From NCBI RefSeq assembly GCF_002783505.1, contig NZ_PFGL01000021.1, positions 1-64,000 of the forward strand: a stretch of 64,000 nucleotides of DNA, given 5' to 3'. Under the pieces are notes generated by a model. That model was given only the letters and a program-made list of their open reading frames with translations, had not been told where the DNA came from and searched no databases. This DNA is from Shewanella sp. CG12_big_fil_rev_8_21_14_0_65_47_15. Lineage in GTDB: Bacteria > Pseudomonadota > Gammaproteobacteria > Enterobacterales > Shewanellaceae. A program made the translations under genes and the position numbers. Below are positions 17,542 to 27,133 of the stretch, one piece after another. Within the stretch, counting starts at the first letter, position 1. Each line of letters starts with the position of its first letter.

Positions 17542-18752
17542 TATTTCACTCCAGCGGCGGCAAGACTCGACTCAGGAGTATCTTCGGTGGGCGTTTGCAC
17601 TGGGTTGGCGTCTTCGCCAATGACCTTCACTAACTGACCATTGGCCATATTGCTAAAGTGGGTGATGGCGACGCGCTCGCCGGTTTTCAAACTGTCTTTA
17701 ATAAACACATGTTCAAGATCGCTACGCACCACATTGACATGACGCATTTCGACGATGTTTTTATCGTTAATTAAGGCGACATGCTCATTGCGTACAACAT
17801 GGCGTGGCAATTTAACAATGCCATCGACGGTGCGGCCCTTAATAACGGCATTCACAAAGCTACCGTATTTGAGCGGCAAGCTACCCTGTTCTTTATGTGC
17901 ACGCAGGTAAGGATCTTTAATCTCGGCAACGAGGTAAACCATACGATTATCGGCATCGATCACGCCTTCACTGCGGATAATATTGCCTACCCAAGAGTTC
18001 ATTTTCCCCGCTAGCGATGCGCTTAGGGTGACTTCGGTATCTGGATTATCGACGGATTCTAGATAGGCTAAATCGTCATTTGAAATAGGTAAGCGGATCT
18101 CTGCAATGCGGGTGTCATACAGTTCGCCTAGATTAGTTCCTAAGGTAACATATTGACCTAAATCGACATTTCTAGCTTTGATTATGCCATCGAAGGGCGC
18201 GCGTATCACAGTGCGTTCAAGGTTACGCTGCGCGCGGGCTAACGCGGCCTGGGCATATTTGACGTTAGCTTGTTCTTTCTTGAGTTGGGGAATACGTAAA
18301 CCGAGTTCAGGCGGTAACCCCTTGTCATAGCCTTTGAATTCGATTTTGGCGACTTCGCCGCGGGCGATTTCTTCATTGAGCGCCGCAGTGGCTTGGGCCA
18401 AGGTCGCTTCTGCTTGCATTAAATCTGCCTCGTAATCCGAAGGTTCGATTTGCGCTAATTGGTCACCTTTCCTGACTATGCCACCAGCTACAAAGTTAGG
18501 TGAAATGGTGAGCATTCTACCTTGTACTTCAGTGACAAGCTGGGTCTTATATTTGGGGGTCACTACACCGTAGGAAGGTAAATTGAGTGATACCGTTTGT
18601 TGCTCAACCTGGGTGACATCGACGATAGGTATAGGCATGTCTTCCGGTTTTTGTTCTGGTGCCTCCTTGGTTTTCATTAATAAGACTGCGCCAACTATAA
18701 ATAGCAGCAGGATAAAAAAAGGAGACAATCTCCTCAGTAGGGTCTTCATCAT
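17541..18752 (-). CDS. RND efflux periplasmic adaptor (membrane fusion protein)
   Basis: 403 residues. Membrane anchor at about 10-27 (FFILLLFIVGAVLLM), then split lipoyl halves (VTEVQGRMLTISPNFVAGGI and VIRAPFDGIIKARNVDLGQY) around a helical hairpin with alanine-rich coiled coil (DLMQAEATLAQATAALNEEI), then beta-barrel and membrane-proximal domains. The protein links the permease to an outer-membrane channel across the periplasm. It is the first gene of the two-gene operon. An imperfect palindrome lies about 86 bases upstream of the start. No dedicated regulator gene is adjacent. Confidence 0.92.
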   Translation of the reverse strand: MMKTLLRRLSPFFILLLFIVGAVLLMKTKEAPEQKPEDMPIPIVDVTQVEQQTVSLNLPSYGVVTPKYKTQLVTEVQGRMLTISPNFVAGGIVRKGDQLAQIEPSDYEADLMQAEATLAQATAALNEEIARGEVAKIEFKGYDKGLPPELGLRIPQLKKEQANVKYAQAALARAQRNLERTVIRAPFDGIIKARNVDLGQYVTLGTNLGELYDTRIAEIRLPISNDDLAYLESVDNPDTEVTLSASLAGKMNSWVGNIIRSEGVIDADNRMVYLVAEIKDPYLRAHKEQGSLPLKYGSFVNAVIKGRTVDGIVKLPRHVVRNEHVALINDKNIVEMRHVNVVRSDLEHVFIKDSLKTGERVAITHFSNMANGQLVKVIGEDANPVQTPTEDTPESSLAAAGVK

Positions 18753-18837
18753 ATGATTGTTACATCCATGCTAATCGCGTAATGGGCTTAAAGTACCAGA
18801 GTCGGGCGCACCAATAAATTCATTTTTGTAAATTAAA

Positions 18838-18864
18838 TGTGTCGAAAAGTGATGTTTTGACACA
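18838..18864. promoter_or_regulatory. Candidate operator upstream of RND operon
   Basis: 27-base imperfect palindrome with perfect TGTGTC / GACACA outer arms and AAA / TTT inner pairs, centred about 100 bases before the adaptor start. Size and symmetry suit a TetR-type or similar dimer site. No regulator is adjacent, so the assignment is inference. Confidence 0.45.
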
Positions 18865-19069
18865 TGTGCTCACTAGGTGTCGATATTTGGGCGAAATTTA
18901 GAACAGATAAATGATGAAAGGTTCACTTAGGTAATTGGAATATATTGAAATAAGATTGGATACACTTGTGGGTTTTCAGATCTAAATAGGCCGTATTTCA
19001 TGCTCTATATTTTGAGGTTAGCTTTTATTTGTCCGTTAAATTAATTCATTGAGTTAAATTTAGTTAATA

Positions 19070-19096
19070 AAAAAGCCGCATTATTTGCGGCTTTTT
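19070..19096 (-). terminator. Terminator of srmB
   Basis: Stem AAAAAGCCGCA / TGCGGCTTTTT, loop TTATT, placed just after the srmB stop on the minus strand, with the A-run giving the T-tract. Confidence 0.9.
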
Positions 19097-19111
19097 ACAT
19101 AGAGAAAGAGT

Positions 19112-20374
19112 CTAGGACTTTTTCTTTCTCGCAATTTTACTGGCTTTTTTCGCCGCTTCTTTTTTACTGGTCTTTTTAGCGGCTTCCTTCGCCTTGACCT
19201 TAGCTTTTTTCTTGGTTGGCGTACGGGCTTCTTTATTTTTAGGGCGCAATTCTTCGATCACGCGGCGCTTCAAGGGTTGCTCGATATAACGCTCAATCTT
19301 ACCAACGATACGCATATCGTGGGCTTCTGCCAGTGAAATCGCCGTGCCTTTAGCGCCCGCGCGGCCCGTGCGGCCAATACGATGGATATAAGTGTCGGCG
19401 GAGCGTGGCATATCAAAGTTGATAACATGGGTGATATCGTCGATATCGATACCGCGGGCGGCGACATCGGTCGCGAGTAAGACGTTGACCTCACCCTTAG
19501 TGAAACGGCTCAGGGCTTGGAAACGTTTCTTTTGTTCCATATCACCCCGCATAAAGGCGCAGGCAATACCGGCTTTAAGTAATTGACCTTCAAGACTCGA
19601 AACAATGTCGCGGGTCTTAACGAAGACGATGGCGCGCTTCACCTCTTCTTGGCGCAGCAAGTGGCACAGTAGGGCAAACTTATGCTCTTTATCGTCTGCC
19701 AGATGGATCCATTGGTGGATCTTGGCCTTTTCGCTGCGGGGGGCATCGACATCGATTTCGATAGGATCATTGAGCACTTCACGGGCAAAACGATGTACGC
19801 CACCGCCTTCTAAGGTCGCAGAAAACAACATATTTTGTTTACGGCCTTGGGCTTCGAGGGCGATAGCTTGTACGACAGATGAAAAGCCCATATCGAGCAT
19901 GCGATCGGCTTCATCTATGATTAACACATCGACTTCTTCGGCGGTGAACTTACCCTTATCTAAATACTCCATCAGACGACCTGGGGTGGCGACCAGAATG
20001 TCAACATTGCCTGCTAAGGCTTCTTCCTGTGGTGCATAGGGAACGCCGCCGGTGATGATGGCGATATCTAGCCCTTGGCCCGTGGCTAAGTGGCTAGCAT
20101 AACGATGAATTTGGCTGGCTAACTCACGGGTAGGTGTGAGGATCAAAATACGAGCTTGCCCAGGGAATCGACGGGGAAAGTCGATTAAATGTTGTAATGC
20201 GGGCAGTAAAAAGCTTGCGGTTTTGCCTGTGCCTGTCGGGGCGCGCGCCAGAATATCCCTTTGCTCTAGGGCATAGGGAATGGTTTCTTGCTGGATAGTG
20301 GTGGGCGAATGATGCCCCATGGCTTTAAGTGACTCTAATAAGCTAGGGTCAAGCTGGAAATCTTCAAATTGCAT
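19112..20374 (-). CDS. srmB: DEAD-box RNA helicase SrmB
   Basis: 420-residue ATP-dependent RNA helicase. All family motifs are visible: APTGTGKT (I), PTRELA (Ia), TPGR (Ib), DEAD (II), SAT (III), VFVKTRD (IV), TDVAARGID (V) and HRIGRTGRAG (VI). The SrmB-like start FEDFQLDPSLLESLKAMG and the SADTYIHRIG...GTAISLAEAHD region resemble E. coli SrmB, which helps early 50S ribosome assembly. The C-terminus (from about 375) is a lysine/alanine-rich basic tail likely to bind rRNA nonspecifically. trmN6 lies upstream on the same strand; the same two genes are neighbours in E. coli, though divergent there. Confidence 0.93.
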   Translation of the reverse strand: MQFEDFQLDPSLLESLKAMGHHSPTTIQQETIPYALEQRDILARAPTGTGKTASFLLPALQHLIDFPRRFPGQARILILTPTRELASQIHRYASHLATGQGLDIAIITGGVPYAPQEEALAGNVDILVATPGRLMEYLDKGKFTAEEVDVLIIDEADRMLDMGFSSVVQAIALEAQGRKQNMLFSATLEGGGVHRFAREVLNDPIEIDVDAPRSEKAKIHQWIHLADDKEHKFALLCHLLRQEEVKRAIVFVKTRDIVSSLEGQLLKAGIACAFMRGDMEQKKRFQALSRFTKGEVNVLLATDVAARGIDIDDITHVINFDMPRSADTYIHRIGRTGRAGAKGTAISLAEAHDMRIVGKIERYIEQPLKRRVIEELRPKNKEARTPTKKKAKVKAKEAAKKTSKKEAAKKASKIARKKKS

Positions 20375-20610
20375 GCGCGGCGTCTCGACGGATAATAGCG
20401 CAGCATTATAAAGGTTATAGTCGTTAACTTAAATAACTTATCTAGATCTCCTGTGTTTATCTTCTATGCAAGTGAGGTTTCATGATGAAAGCATCAAAAT
20501 AATAAATGATAAATCAATTTATTAGCGTTGATTTTATGGCGAATTAAGCCTTTCAATGGATTTGTTAAACTTAACTGCATTTATTTTAGCTGGCGGTGAG
20601 GGGGGCAACA

Positions 20611-21327
20611 TTAGAGCTTAAGGTAAAAATCTTGGGTTAATTGCACCATGGCTCGTGTGTATTGCCCGGATATTTCGCGAATGGTGAAGTGACTCACCTT
20701 AGGTTGTATGTCTACATGAGTTGGGGTTGCAAGTAGGCATAAAACCCTATTGGCTGATTTCCCTACCACACTGATAAGGTTGACTTGTTCTACCAAACAG
20801 AGCGGCGATTGTGACAAAAGCTGATTAAAGCGCGTGAGGCTTTGGATAGGCAGAATTAAGCTAGCTTGCCCCTGTGGGGTAAGGCATAACGCTATCGCAT
20901 TGAGTAGGGCGGTGAAGCTTAAGCTATCCGTATGACGGGCCATAGCACGTTGGGATTGCTGCGCCTGTGGGCCGTGCTCGAAGTAGGGCGGATTGCAGAT
21001 GATATGATCGAAAACGCCTTGATACTCAGGTTGCTGGCTAAGGTTTTGGATACTGTCATTGACTAAGCTAAGCCTACCTTGCCAAGGACATTGGGCTATA
21101 TTGTGCTGGCAAGCTAAAGCAGCTTTGTCATCTAACTCGACACAAATGATCTCGGCTTGGCTGCGTTGGGCTGCCATTAAACTCAGTAGGCCACTCCCCG
21201 CACCTATATCTAAAATGCGCGTCGCATTCGTTAGCGGTGCCCAGGCGCCTAAGATCACGCCATCGGTGCTGACGGCCATGCCGCAATGCATGTCATCGAT
21301 ATGGAATTGTTTGAAAGTAAATGCCAT
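20611..21327 (-). CDS. trmN6: tRNA1(Val) A37 N6-methyltransferase
   Basis: 238-residue SAM-dependent methyltransferase (YfiC/TrmN6) that methylates N6 of adenine 37 in tRNA-Val. The opening [22 protein letters not shown] is characteristic, followed by the SAM-binding [16 protein letters not shown] motif (about residues 40-55) and the catalytic NPPY motif (CNPPYFEHG, about residue 126) of N6-adenine methyltransferases. Length fits the family. It is separated from srmB by 236 bases, so it probably has its own transcript end. Confidence 0.9.
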   Translation of the reverse strand: MAFTFKQFHIDDMHCGMAVSTDGVILGAWAPLTNATRILDIGAGSGLLSLMAAQRSQAEIICVELDDKAALACQHNIAQCPWQGRLSLVNDSIQNLSQQPEYQGVFDHIICNPPYFEHGPQAQQSQRAMARHTDSLSFTALLNAIALCLTPQGQASLILPIQSLTRFNQLLSQSPLCLVEQVNLISVVGKSANRVLCLLATPTHVDIQPKVSHFTIREISGQYTRAMVQLTQDFYLKL

Positions 21328-21866
21328 GGGAGATCTATTATGGGTCGAGTATGAGGTTAAAACTTGATTGATTGCCGATATTTTAAGTCTAGCTTAGCGT
21401 TTTTAGCTAACGCTTTTAAACGGTATCTTGGCCATTGCTGTATGAATGTGTGGTATGAATGCCCGAGTTGATGCCTTGGCTATTTTCTATCGACTGCTTC
21501 AGATTTTACTTAACTGAGGGTTTAATTTATTACTTTAGTAACCCTAGGTTAGCAGTTAATTAGCATTATTTTGCTTTTTTAATTGATTAAGCCTCGTTAG
21601 CTTGCATTGATGATTTAAGTCTGATATTAGTTTCGCCCCCATTTTTAATCACTTTTATGATTAACGGATAGGTAAACGAGTTTTGTGGCGAATAAAACAG
21701 CTTTAAAGCCTGTTTTAGCACTACCACTGACTATAGACTCGACAGATATCGAACATATTTACCACGGAATTGTGTAAACATAGATTTGCATTCCTGATGG
21801 GCGTTGTTTTAGCTATGGCTAATCGACACATAATCACTTAAGTTTGTCAAAAAACAATAAGACAAG
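21328..21866. other. Long intergenic region trmN6 / brnQ
   Basis: About 540 bases between divergent genes, AT-rich, without a supported coding frame or RNA gene. It presumably holds both promoters and a long brnQ leader. I see no clear riboswitch fold. Confidence 0.55.
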
Positions 21867-23282
21867 ATGGGGCTTTCAGTGCAAGACAATCACATGAGTA
21901 TTGGGGATACATTAGGCTTAGGTTTTATGACCTTCGCATTTTTTTTGGGCGCAGGTAATTTAATATTTCCCCCCTTTGCAGGGATGTTAGCAGGTGGCAA
22001 TATGCCCCTCGCCATGCTGGGTTTTTTAATCACCGCCGTAGGTTTACCTTTAGTTGGACTCATTGCTGTCGCTAAGGCTCAAGGTAAGGTTATGGCTATG
22101 CTGCCAGCATTTGCAGCAACGGCATTGGCTATTGCGATTTATATTATTATTGGCCCTGCGTTCGCCGCGCCGCGTACTGGTTTAGTGGCCTATGAGATTG
22201 GTGCTAAGCCCTTTATCAATGACACTACGGCCACATTTTTACTGGGCAGTTTAGAACTGAACCTGTCGCAACTGCTATACACTCTGTGTTTCTTCACTGT
22301 CACTATGTTGTTGGCACTGTTTCCCGGCAAGTTACTCGACAGTGTTGGTAAAGTGTTAACGCCTATCTTGTTGATATTGTTAGTTGGATTGGCAGCATCT
22401 GTGCTATTCCTGCCCGCGTCCGAAGTGGGTCAAGCCGTAGGCGATTATCAACAGCATCCGCTGACTAAAGGTATTTTGGAAGGCTATAACACTATGGATA
22501 CCTTGGCGTCCTTGATGTTTGGGATGTTGATTATCGATATCCTGCGTAAAAAGGGCATAGATCAGCCTAGTGCGCAAACTAAGTATCTGATCCGCGCTGC
22601 TTTTATCGCCGCAGCCGGGCTTGCTTTTGTTTATGTTTCTTTGTTCTTTTTAGGGGCAACGGCCGGAGATATCGCTATTGGCGCTAAAAATGGCGGCGAG
22701 ATCCTAACAAATTACGTCACCCATGAATTTGGTAGCTTAGGCACGGTTTTACTCTCAACTGTTGTGACCTTAGCCTGTTTAACTACGGCGGTTGGCCTAG
22801 TGAGTGCTTGCTCCGAGTTCTTCAATGAGCTGATGCCAAAATTATCCTACCGTTTGTTAGTGGTCCTGCTAAGTGCTATCTGCGCCGTGATCGCCAACGT
22901 GGGTCTTACGCAGCTTATCGCTATTAGTATTCCAGTGTTGATGACGATTTATCCTGTGGCTATTGCCCTGGTTGCCGTGACATTCCTGACCTCTCATTTT
23001 GCCAAACCGCAGTTTGCCCACCGTGCGACGCTGTCGGTGGCGCTGTTGTTTGGGATCTTCGATGGCATGAAGGTGGCGGCAAAAAGTTTAACGGGCGATG
23101 ATGGTAAAGGGATTAACGCTATTGCCCAGTGGTTTATCGATAGCGTGAGTGGAATGGCGCCGAGCCTATCAATTTTGCCTTTGTACGAGGAAGGCATGGC
23201 CTGGTTACTGCCGACTCTTGTGGTTATCGTGCTTTGTTTGGTTTTAGGTCGCGGCGGCGCTAAAACAGCAACAGCTGCATAA
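21867..23282 (+). CDS. brnQ: Branched-chain amino acid transporter BrnQ
   Basis: 471-residue LIV-II carrier that imports leucine, isoleucine and valine with a cation. Twelve hydrophobic helices are seen, with the family signature GLGFMTFAFFLGAGNLIFPP written over residues 14-33 and GPAFAAPRTGLVAYEIG near residue 95. The ATG at 21867 is in frame with a second at 21894 (MSIGDTLG), which lines up better with E. coli BrnQ; neither has a strong ribosome site. It ends before a duplicated 18-base unit and a strong terminator. Confidence 0.93.
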   Translation: MGLSVQDNHMSIGDTLGLGFMTFAFFLGAGNLIFPPFAGMLAGGNMPLAMLGFLITAVGLPLVGLIAVAKAQGKVMAMLPAFAATALAIAIYIIIGPAFAAPRTGLVAYEIGAKPFINDTTATFLLGSLELNLSQLLYTLCFFTVTMLLALFPGKLLDSVGKVLTPILLILLVGLAASVLFLPASEVGQAVGDYQQHPLTKGILEGYNTMDTLASLMFGMLIIDILRKKGIDQPSAQTKYLIRAAFIAAAGLAFVYVSLFFLGATAGDIAIGAKNGGEILTNYVTHEFGSLGTVLLSTVVTLACLTTAVGLVSACSEFFNELMPKLSYRLLVVLLSAICAVIANVGLTQLIAISIPVLMTIYPVAIALVAVTFLTSHFAKPQFAHRATLSVALLFGIFDGMKVAAKSLTGDDGKGINAIAQWFIDSVSGMAPSLSILPLYEEGMAWLLPTLVVIVLCLVLGRGGAKTATAA

Positions 23283-23293
23283 GGGATAATCTG

Positions 23294-23329
23294 CCTGTCA
23301 TAGTTCAATTACCTGTCATAGTTCAATTA
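23294..23329 (+). repeat. Exact tandem duplication of an 18-base unit
   Basis: CCTGTCATAGTTCAATTA occurs twice head to tail (23294-23311 and 23312-23329) between the brnQ stop and its terminator. It looks like a slippage or small duplication event and probably varies among strains. Confidence 0.9.
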
Positions 23330-23339
23330 GGTTAATATC

Positions 23340-23371
23340 AACGGCGTATCATTCGATTACGCCGTTTTTTA
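23340..23371 (+). terminator. Intrinsic terminator of brnQ
   Basis: Nine-pair stem AACGGCGTA / TACGCCGTT, loop TCATTCGAT, followed by a T-run, ending 10 bases before xerD. Confidence 0.92.
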
Positions 23372-23381
23372 TGGAGTTTTT

Positions 23382-24284
23382 GTGCCTAAGACATACCAGC
23401 CCGATCCGCTTATTGATATTTTTCTTGATGATCTTTGGTCGAGCAAGGGACTGAGTGACAACACCTTATCGGCCTATCGTACCGATCTGCGCCATTTTGA
23501 TCGTTATCAAGCTTTGCAAGGAGTGACGCTACTCGCGGTTTCACAGGCCGATGTCAGGGCGTACTTAGCCTTTAGAGTCGAGCAGGATTTTGCGCGCACC
23601 AGTAGCGCTCGGCTGCTCAGCAGTTTACGGCGTTTCTATACCTATTTAGTGCAGACCAAACAGATTTCAGCCGATCCTATGGCCTTAGTCGAGTCGCCTA
23701 AATTAACCCGCCATTTGCCGGATTCTTTGAGTGAATCGCAGGTCGACCGTTTGTTGTCTGAGCCCAATGTGGAAGATGCGGTCGAATGTCGTGATAAGGC
23801 CATGCTGGAGCTGTTATATGCGACAGGTTTGCGGGTGAGCGAGCTTGTTGGCCTGACGATGGAACAGCTGAGCCTACGGCAGGGTTTAGTGCGAATTGTG
23901 GGTAAGGGCGGTAAAGAGCGCCTCGTGCCGCTGGGTGAATTAGCCATTACCGAGGTTGAGGGTTACATGAAGTTTGCTCGCCAAGAACTGCTCGGCAATA
24001 AACAGTCCGATGTGGTGTTTCCGTCGAAACGTGGGCAGATGATGACGCGGCAAACCTTTTGGCATCGGATTAAGTTGTATGCACTGCGGGCCGGGATTGA
24101 AACCGCATTATCGCCGCACACATTGCGCCATGCTTTTGCTACCCATTTGCTCAATCACGGTGCCGATCTGCGGGTGGTGCAATTGTTATTAGGTCATAGC
24201 GACCTGTCCACCACGCAGATTTATACCCATGTTGCGCGGGCAAGGTTGCAGGAATTGCATCAACAGCATCACCCTAGAGGCTGA
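23382..24284 (+). CDS. xerD: Site-specific tyrosine recombinase XerD
   Basis: 300 residues from a GTG start with GGAG 7 bases upstream. N-terminal core-binding domain (residues 1-95), C-terminal catalytic domain with the tyrosine-recombinase residues: Arg in GLRVSEL (about 152), Lys in VGKGGKERLVPL, HTLRHAFATHLL (His and Arg) and LGHSDLSTTQIYTHV (His and catalytic Tyr near 284). XerD with XerC resolves chromosome dimers at dif beside FtsK. It heads the conserved xerD-dsbC-recJ gene set, so it is the housekeeping recombinase and not a phage integrase. Confidence 0.96.
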   Translation: MPKTYQPDPLIDIFLDDLWSSKGLSDNTLSAYRTDLRHFDRYQALQGVTLLAVSQADVRAYLAFRVEQDFARTSSARLLSSLRRFYTYLVQTKQISADPMALVESPKLTRHLPDSLSESQVDRLLSEPNVEDAVECRDKAMLELLYATGLRVSELVGLTMEQLSLRQGLVRIVGKGGKERLVPLGELAITEVEGYMKFARQELLGNKQSDVVFPSKRGQMMTRQTFWHRIKLYALRAGIETALSPHTLRHAFATHLLNHGADLRVVQLLLGHSDLSTTQIYTHVARARLQELHQQHHPRG

Positions 24285-24424
24285 AAAAGGATTTAGTTAC
24301 AGCATAAATTTGCTTTCCGCGCGGCTTGTCTGTAACTTTTTGCCCCCATACGGGGTCTATTAAGTATATCGAGTTTGAACGACCTCAAAATCTCCTCGTC
24401 GAGACCCAATTTATAGGATGTCCC

Positions 24425-25150
24425 ATGAAGTTAACCCGAGCATTATCTTTAATTTTTGCCCTTGTTGTAGCTCCTCTTGCTAATGCCGCAACAGCGACCT
24501 CGCCAGATACCGCTGCTATTAAGCAAAAACTGACGGAGATGTTGGATGTTGAAGTGATTTCTATGCAGGATTCGCCGATTGAGGGGTTGTATCAAGCCAT
24601 GACCAACCGCGGCGTGCTCTATATCAGCCGTGATGGTTCAAAACTGTTCCACGGCAGTTTATATGACCTAGATAAAGGCATGAAAAACTTGACGGAAGCG
24701 GCATTAGCTGGCCCACGTTTAGCCATGATGAAACCCCTTGAAGATCATATGTTGGTTTATAAAGCTAAGGATGAAAAACACGTAGTCACAGTGTTTACCG
24801 ATGTGAGTTGTGGTTATTGCCGTAAATTGCACAGCCAAATGGCCGACTACAACAAGTTGGGTATTACCGTGCGTTACTTAGCCTTCCCGCGTGCGGGCGT
24901 GCCGTCAGCCAACGCCGACGAAATGCAGGCCATCTGGTGTGCTAAGGATCCATTAAAAGCCATGACAGACGCTAAAGCTGGCCAAAAAATATCTGCCGCC
25001 ACCTGTGATGCAAAAATTGCCGAGCAGTATGAGTTAGGCGCTAGTTTTGGTGTGAATGGTACGCCGGCAATCGTGTTAGAAGATGGCAATATGATCCCTG
25101 GTTATCAACCTCCTGCGGACCTATTGCGCACCTTAGAAGCGCGTCAGTAA
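24425..25150 (+). CDS. dsbC: Periplasmic disulfide isomerase DsbC
   Basis: 241 residues from the ATG at 24425, chosen because AGGATG lies just upstream and a signal peptide (LSLIFALVVAPLANAA) then begins the protein; the frame is open further upstream from a TTG but without ribosome site. The N-terminal dimerisation domain covers about 20-80. The thioredoxin domain carries the active site CGYC (TDVSCGYCRKLH, about residue 125), a second cysteine pair (WCAKD, TCDAK) and the cis-proline segment NGTPAIVL. It rearranges wrong disulfides in the periplasm and is kept reduced by DsbD. It lies 140 bases after xerD and ends in a strong terminator before recJ. Confidence 0.95.
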   Translation: MKLTRALSLIFALVVAPLANAATATSPDTAAIKQKLTEMLDVEVISMQDSPIEGLYQAMTNRGVLYISRDGSKLFHGSLYDLDKGMKNLTEAALAGPRLAMMKPLEDHMLVYKAKDEKHVVTVFTDVSCGYCRKLHSQMADYNKLGITVRYLAFPRAGVPSANADEMQAIWCAKDPLKAMTDAKAGQKISAATCDAKIAEQYELGASFGVNGTPAIVLEDGNMIPGYQPPADLLRTLEARQ

Positions 25151-25179
25151 TAGTCAAAATAATCAAATTTATCCCACGA

Positions 25180-25205
25180 AAGGTGAGCTTAAGGCTCACC
25201 TTTTT
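25180..25205 (+). terminator. Intrinsic terminator between dsbC and recJ
   Basis: Nine-pair stem AAGGTGAGC / GCTCACCTT, loop TTAAG, then TTT. It should partly separate recJ expression from xerD-dsbC. Confidence 0.88.
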
Positions 25206-25235
25206 GTTATCTTATCGCCACGATTTCATGAGAGC

Positions 25236-26969
25236 TTGAGTCCCTTGATCCATAAGATAGTCCGTCGCTCAACCGTCGACGATAGCCATTTACCCGCTCA
25301 CCTTTCGCCGCTTTTGAAGCAGCTTTATGCCCGCCGCGGTGTCACATTTAATGAATGTGAGTTAGTGCTTAAAGGTCTGTTAAGGCCAGACACTATGAAA
25401 GGCTTAAACGAGGCGGCAAAGCTGATTGCCGATGCCATGCAGGTGAATAAGTCGATTCTGATCGTTGGCGACTTCGATGCCGATGGCGCGACCTCAACCA
25501 GCGTGTGTATGTTGGCGCTGCGGATGATGGGCGCGGTGAAGGTGGACTATTTGATCCCTAATCGCTTCGATTACGGCTACGGCTTAAGCCCTGAAATTGT
25601 TGCAGTTGCGGCATCTAAACAGGCTGAGCTACTGATCACCGTCGATAACGGTATTTCATCGATAGATGGCGTTGCCGCAGCCAAAGCCTTTGGTATGCAA
25701 GTGGTGATCACCGACCATCATTTACCCGGCCATGAGTTACCCGCTGCCGATGCGATAGTGAACCCGAATCAACCGGGTTGCCCCTTTGCCAGTAAATCGA
25801 TTGCCGGTGTCGGTGTGGCCTTTTATTTGATGACGGCATTAAGGGCAGAGCTGCGGATGCGAAACTGGTATCAAACGCTCGGTATTGCCGAGCCTAATCT
25901 CGGCACGCTGCTCGATATCGTTGCCCTTGGCACCGTTGCCGATGTGGTATCGCTGGATGCCAATAATCGCATTTTAGTCGAAGCGGGTTTGCAGCGCGTG
26001 CGAGCGGGCCGCTGCCGTGTGGGGATTACCGCGCTGCTTGAAGTCGCGAAACGTAATCCTGCGCGTATTGTCGCATCCGACTTTGGTTTTGCCGTGGGCC
26101 CGAGGCTCAATGCCGCCGGCCGGCTCGATGAAATGGCGCTTGGGGTCGAAACCTTACTCTGTGAAGACATGATGCTGGCCCGGCGTATGGCAGCGGAACT
26201 TGATGGGTTAAACCAAGAGCGTCGTGAGCTGGAAGTCGGCATGCAGCAGGAAGCCTTAAAAAGCCTTGAGCAGTTAAAGCTCAACGAAGACGAGTTACCT
26301 TGGGGGATTGCGCTATTTCAAGAAGATTGGCACCAAGGCGTTATCGGGATTTTGGCCTCGCGCATTAAAGACAAATACCACAGACCCGTGATAGCTTTCG
26401 CCGATGCGGGCAATAACGAAATCAAAGGCTCGGCGCGTTCGATCAAAGGCTTGCATATGCGCGACCTACTCGAGCTGGTCAACACGCGCCACCCAGGACT
26501 GATTATCAAATTTGGCGGCCATGCGATGGCGGCGGGCTTGTCACTCAAAGCGGGCAGCTTTGCGACTTTTGCCAAGGCCTACGATGATGCGGTGCGTGAA
26601 TTGCTTAAACCTGAGCTGTTAACCGGTGAGCTTTGGTCCGATGGCGAGCTGACTCCCACAGAGCTAAACCTTGAAATCGCCCAGCTACTGCGTAATGCCG
26701 GACCTTGGGGCCAAGCCTTCGAGGAACCGCTTTTTGATGGTTATTTTAACATAGTGCAGCAACGCCTCGTTGGTGAACGCCATCTTAAACTCGTGCTTGA
26801 AACCCAGTGCGGCACTCTGATGCTCGATGCGATTGCCTTTAATGTGGATTTGCATACTTGGCCCGATGCGACCATTAACCATGCTCGAATTGTCTATAAA
26901 CTCGATGTGAATGAGTATCGTGGTAATTTCTCGCTGCAATTGATGGTTGAGCAAATCGAAGCCATGTAA
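25236..26969 (+). CDS. recJ: Single-stranded-DNA-specific exonuclease RecJ
   Basis: 577 residues if read from TTG 25236; TTG 25245 (giving IHKIVRRSTVDD after Met) is equally possible and aligns well with E. coli RecJ. DHH phosphoesterase motifs are present: VGDFDADGATST (about 78), VTVDNG-like LITVDNGISS, and TDHHLPG, followed by a DHHA1 RNA/DNA-binding domain with KFGGHAMAAGLS. It degrades single-stranded DNA 5' to 3' in mismatch repair and RecFOR recombination. In E. coli the next gene is prfB; here prfB lies 32 kb further on. Confidence 0.95.
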   Translation: MSPLIHKIVRRSTVDDSHLPAHLSPLLKQLYARRGVTFNECELVLKGLLRPDTMKGLNEAAKLIADAMQVNKSILIVGDFDADGATSTSVCMLALRMMGAVKVDYLIPNRFDYGYGLSPEIVAVAASKQAELLITVDNGISSIDGVAAAKAFGMQVVITDHHLPGHELPAADAIVNPNQPGCPFASKSIAGVGVAFYLMTALRAELRMRNWYQTLGIAEPNLGTLLDIVALGTVADVVSLDANNRILVEAGLQRVRAGRCRVGITALLEVAKRNPARIVASDFGFAVGPRLNAAGRLDEMALGVETLLCEDMMLARRMAAELDGLNQERRELEVGMQQEALKSLEQLKLNEDELPWGIALFQEDWHQGVIGILASRIKDKYHRPVIAFADAGNNEIKGSARSIKGLHMRDLLELVNTRHPGLIIKFGGHAMAAGLSLKAGSFATFAKAYDDAVRELLKPELLTGELWSDGELTPTELNLEIAQLLRNAGPWGQAFEEPLFDGYFNIVQQRLVGERHLKLVLETQCGTLMLDAIAFNVDLHTWPDATINHARIVYKLDVNEYRGNFSLQLMVEQIEAM

Positions 26970-27133
26970 GCCTGTATCGACAAGGAGTTCAGTTGCAACC
27001 GCTACTTTCGCGGGGGCTTTGTATTCGCTAGCTAAATTGGTGTTATTGGCGATGGCTTTTATGCTATTTATGAGTGCAAAAAAAGCCTAAGTTAAATTAA
27101 TAAGTCGTGCTTACAACAATATTGGGACGAAAA

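Noticed and set aside
23382..24284. Tyrosine recombinase as integrase of a mobile element
   Set aside because: It is XerD by motifs and by its conserved xerD-dsbC-recJ setting; it is not linked to the bacteriocin cassette.
27000..27100. Short hydrophobic frame between recJ and the GNAT gene (ending LLAMAFMLFMSAKKA)
   Set aside because: No ATG, GTG or TTG start in this frame with a ribosome site; about 30 codons only. It may be a gene remnant but cannot be supported.
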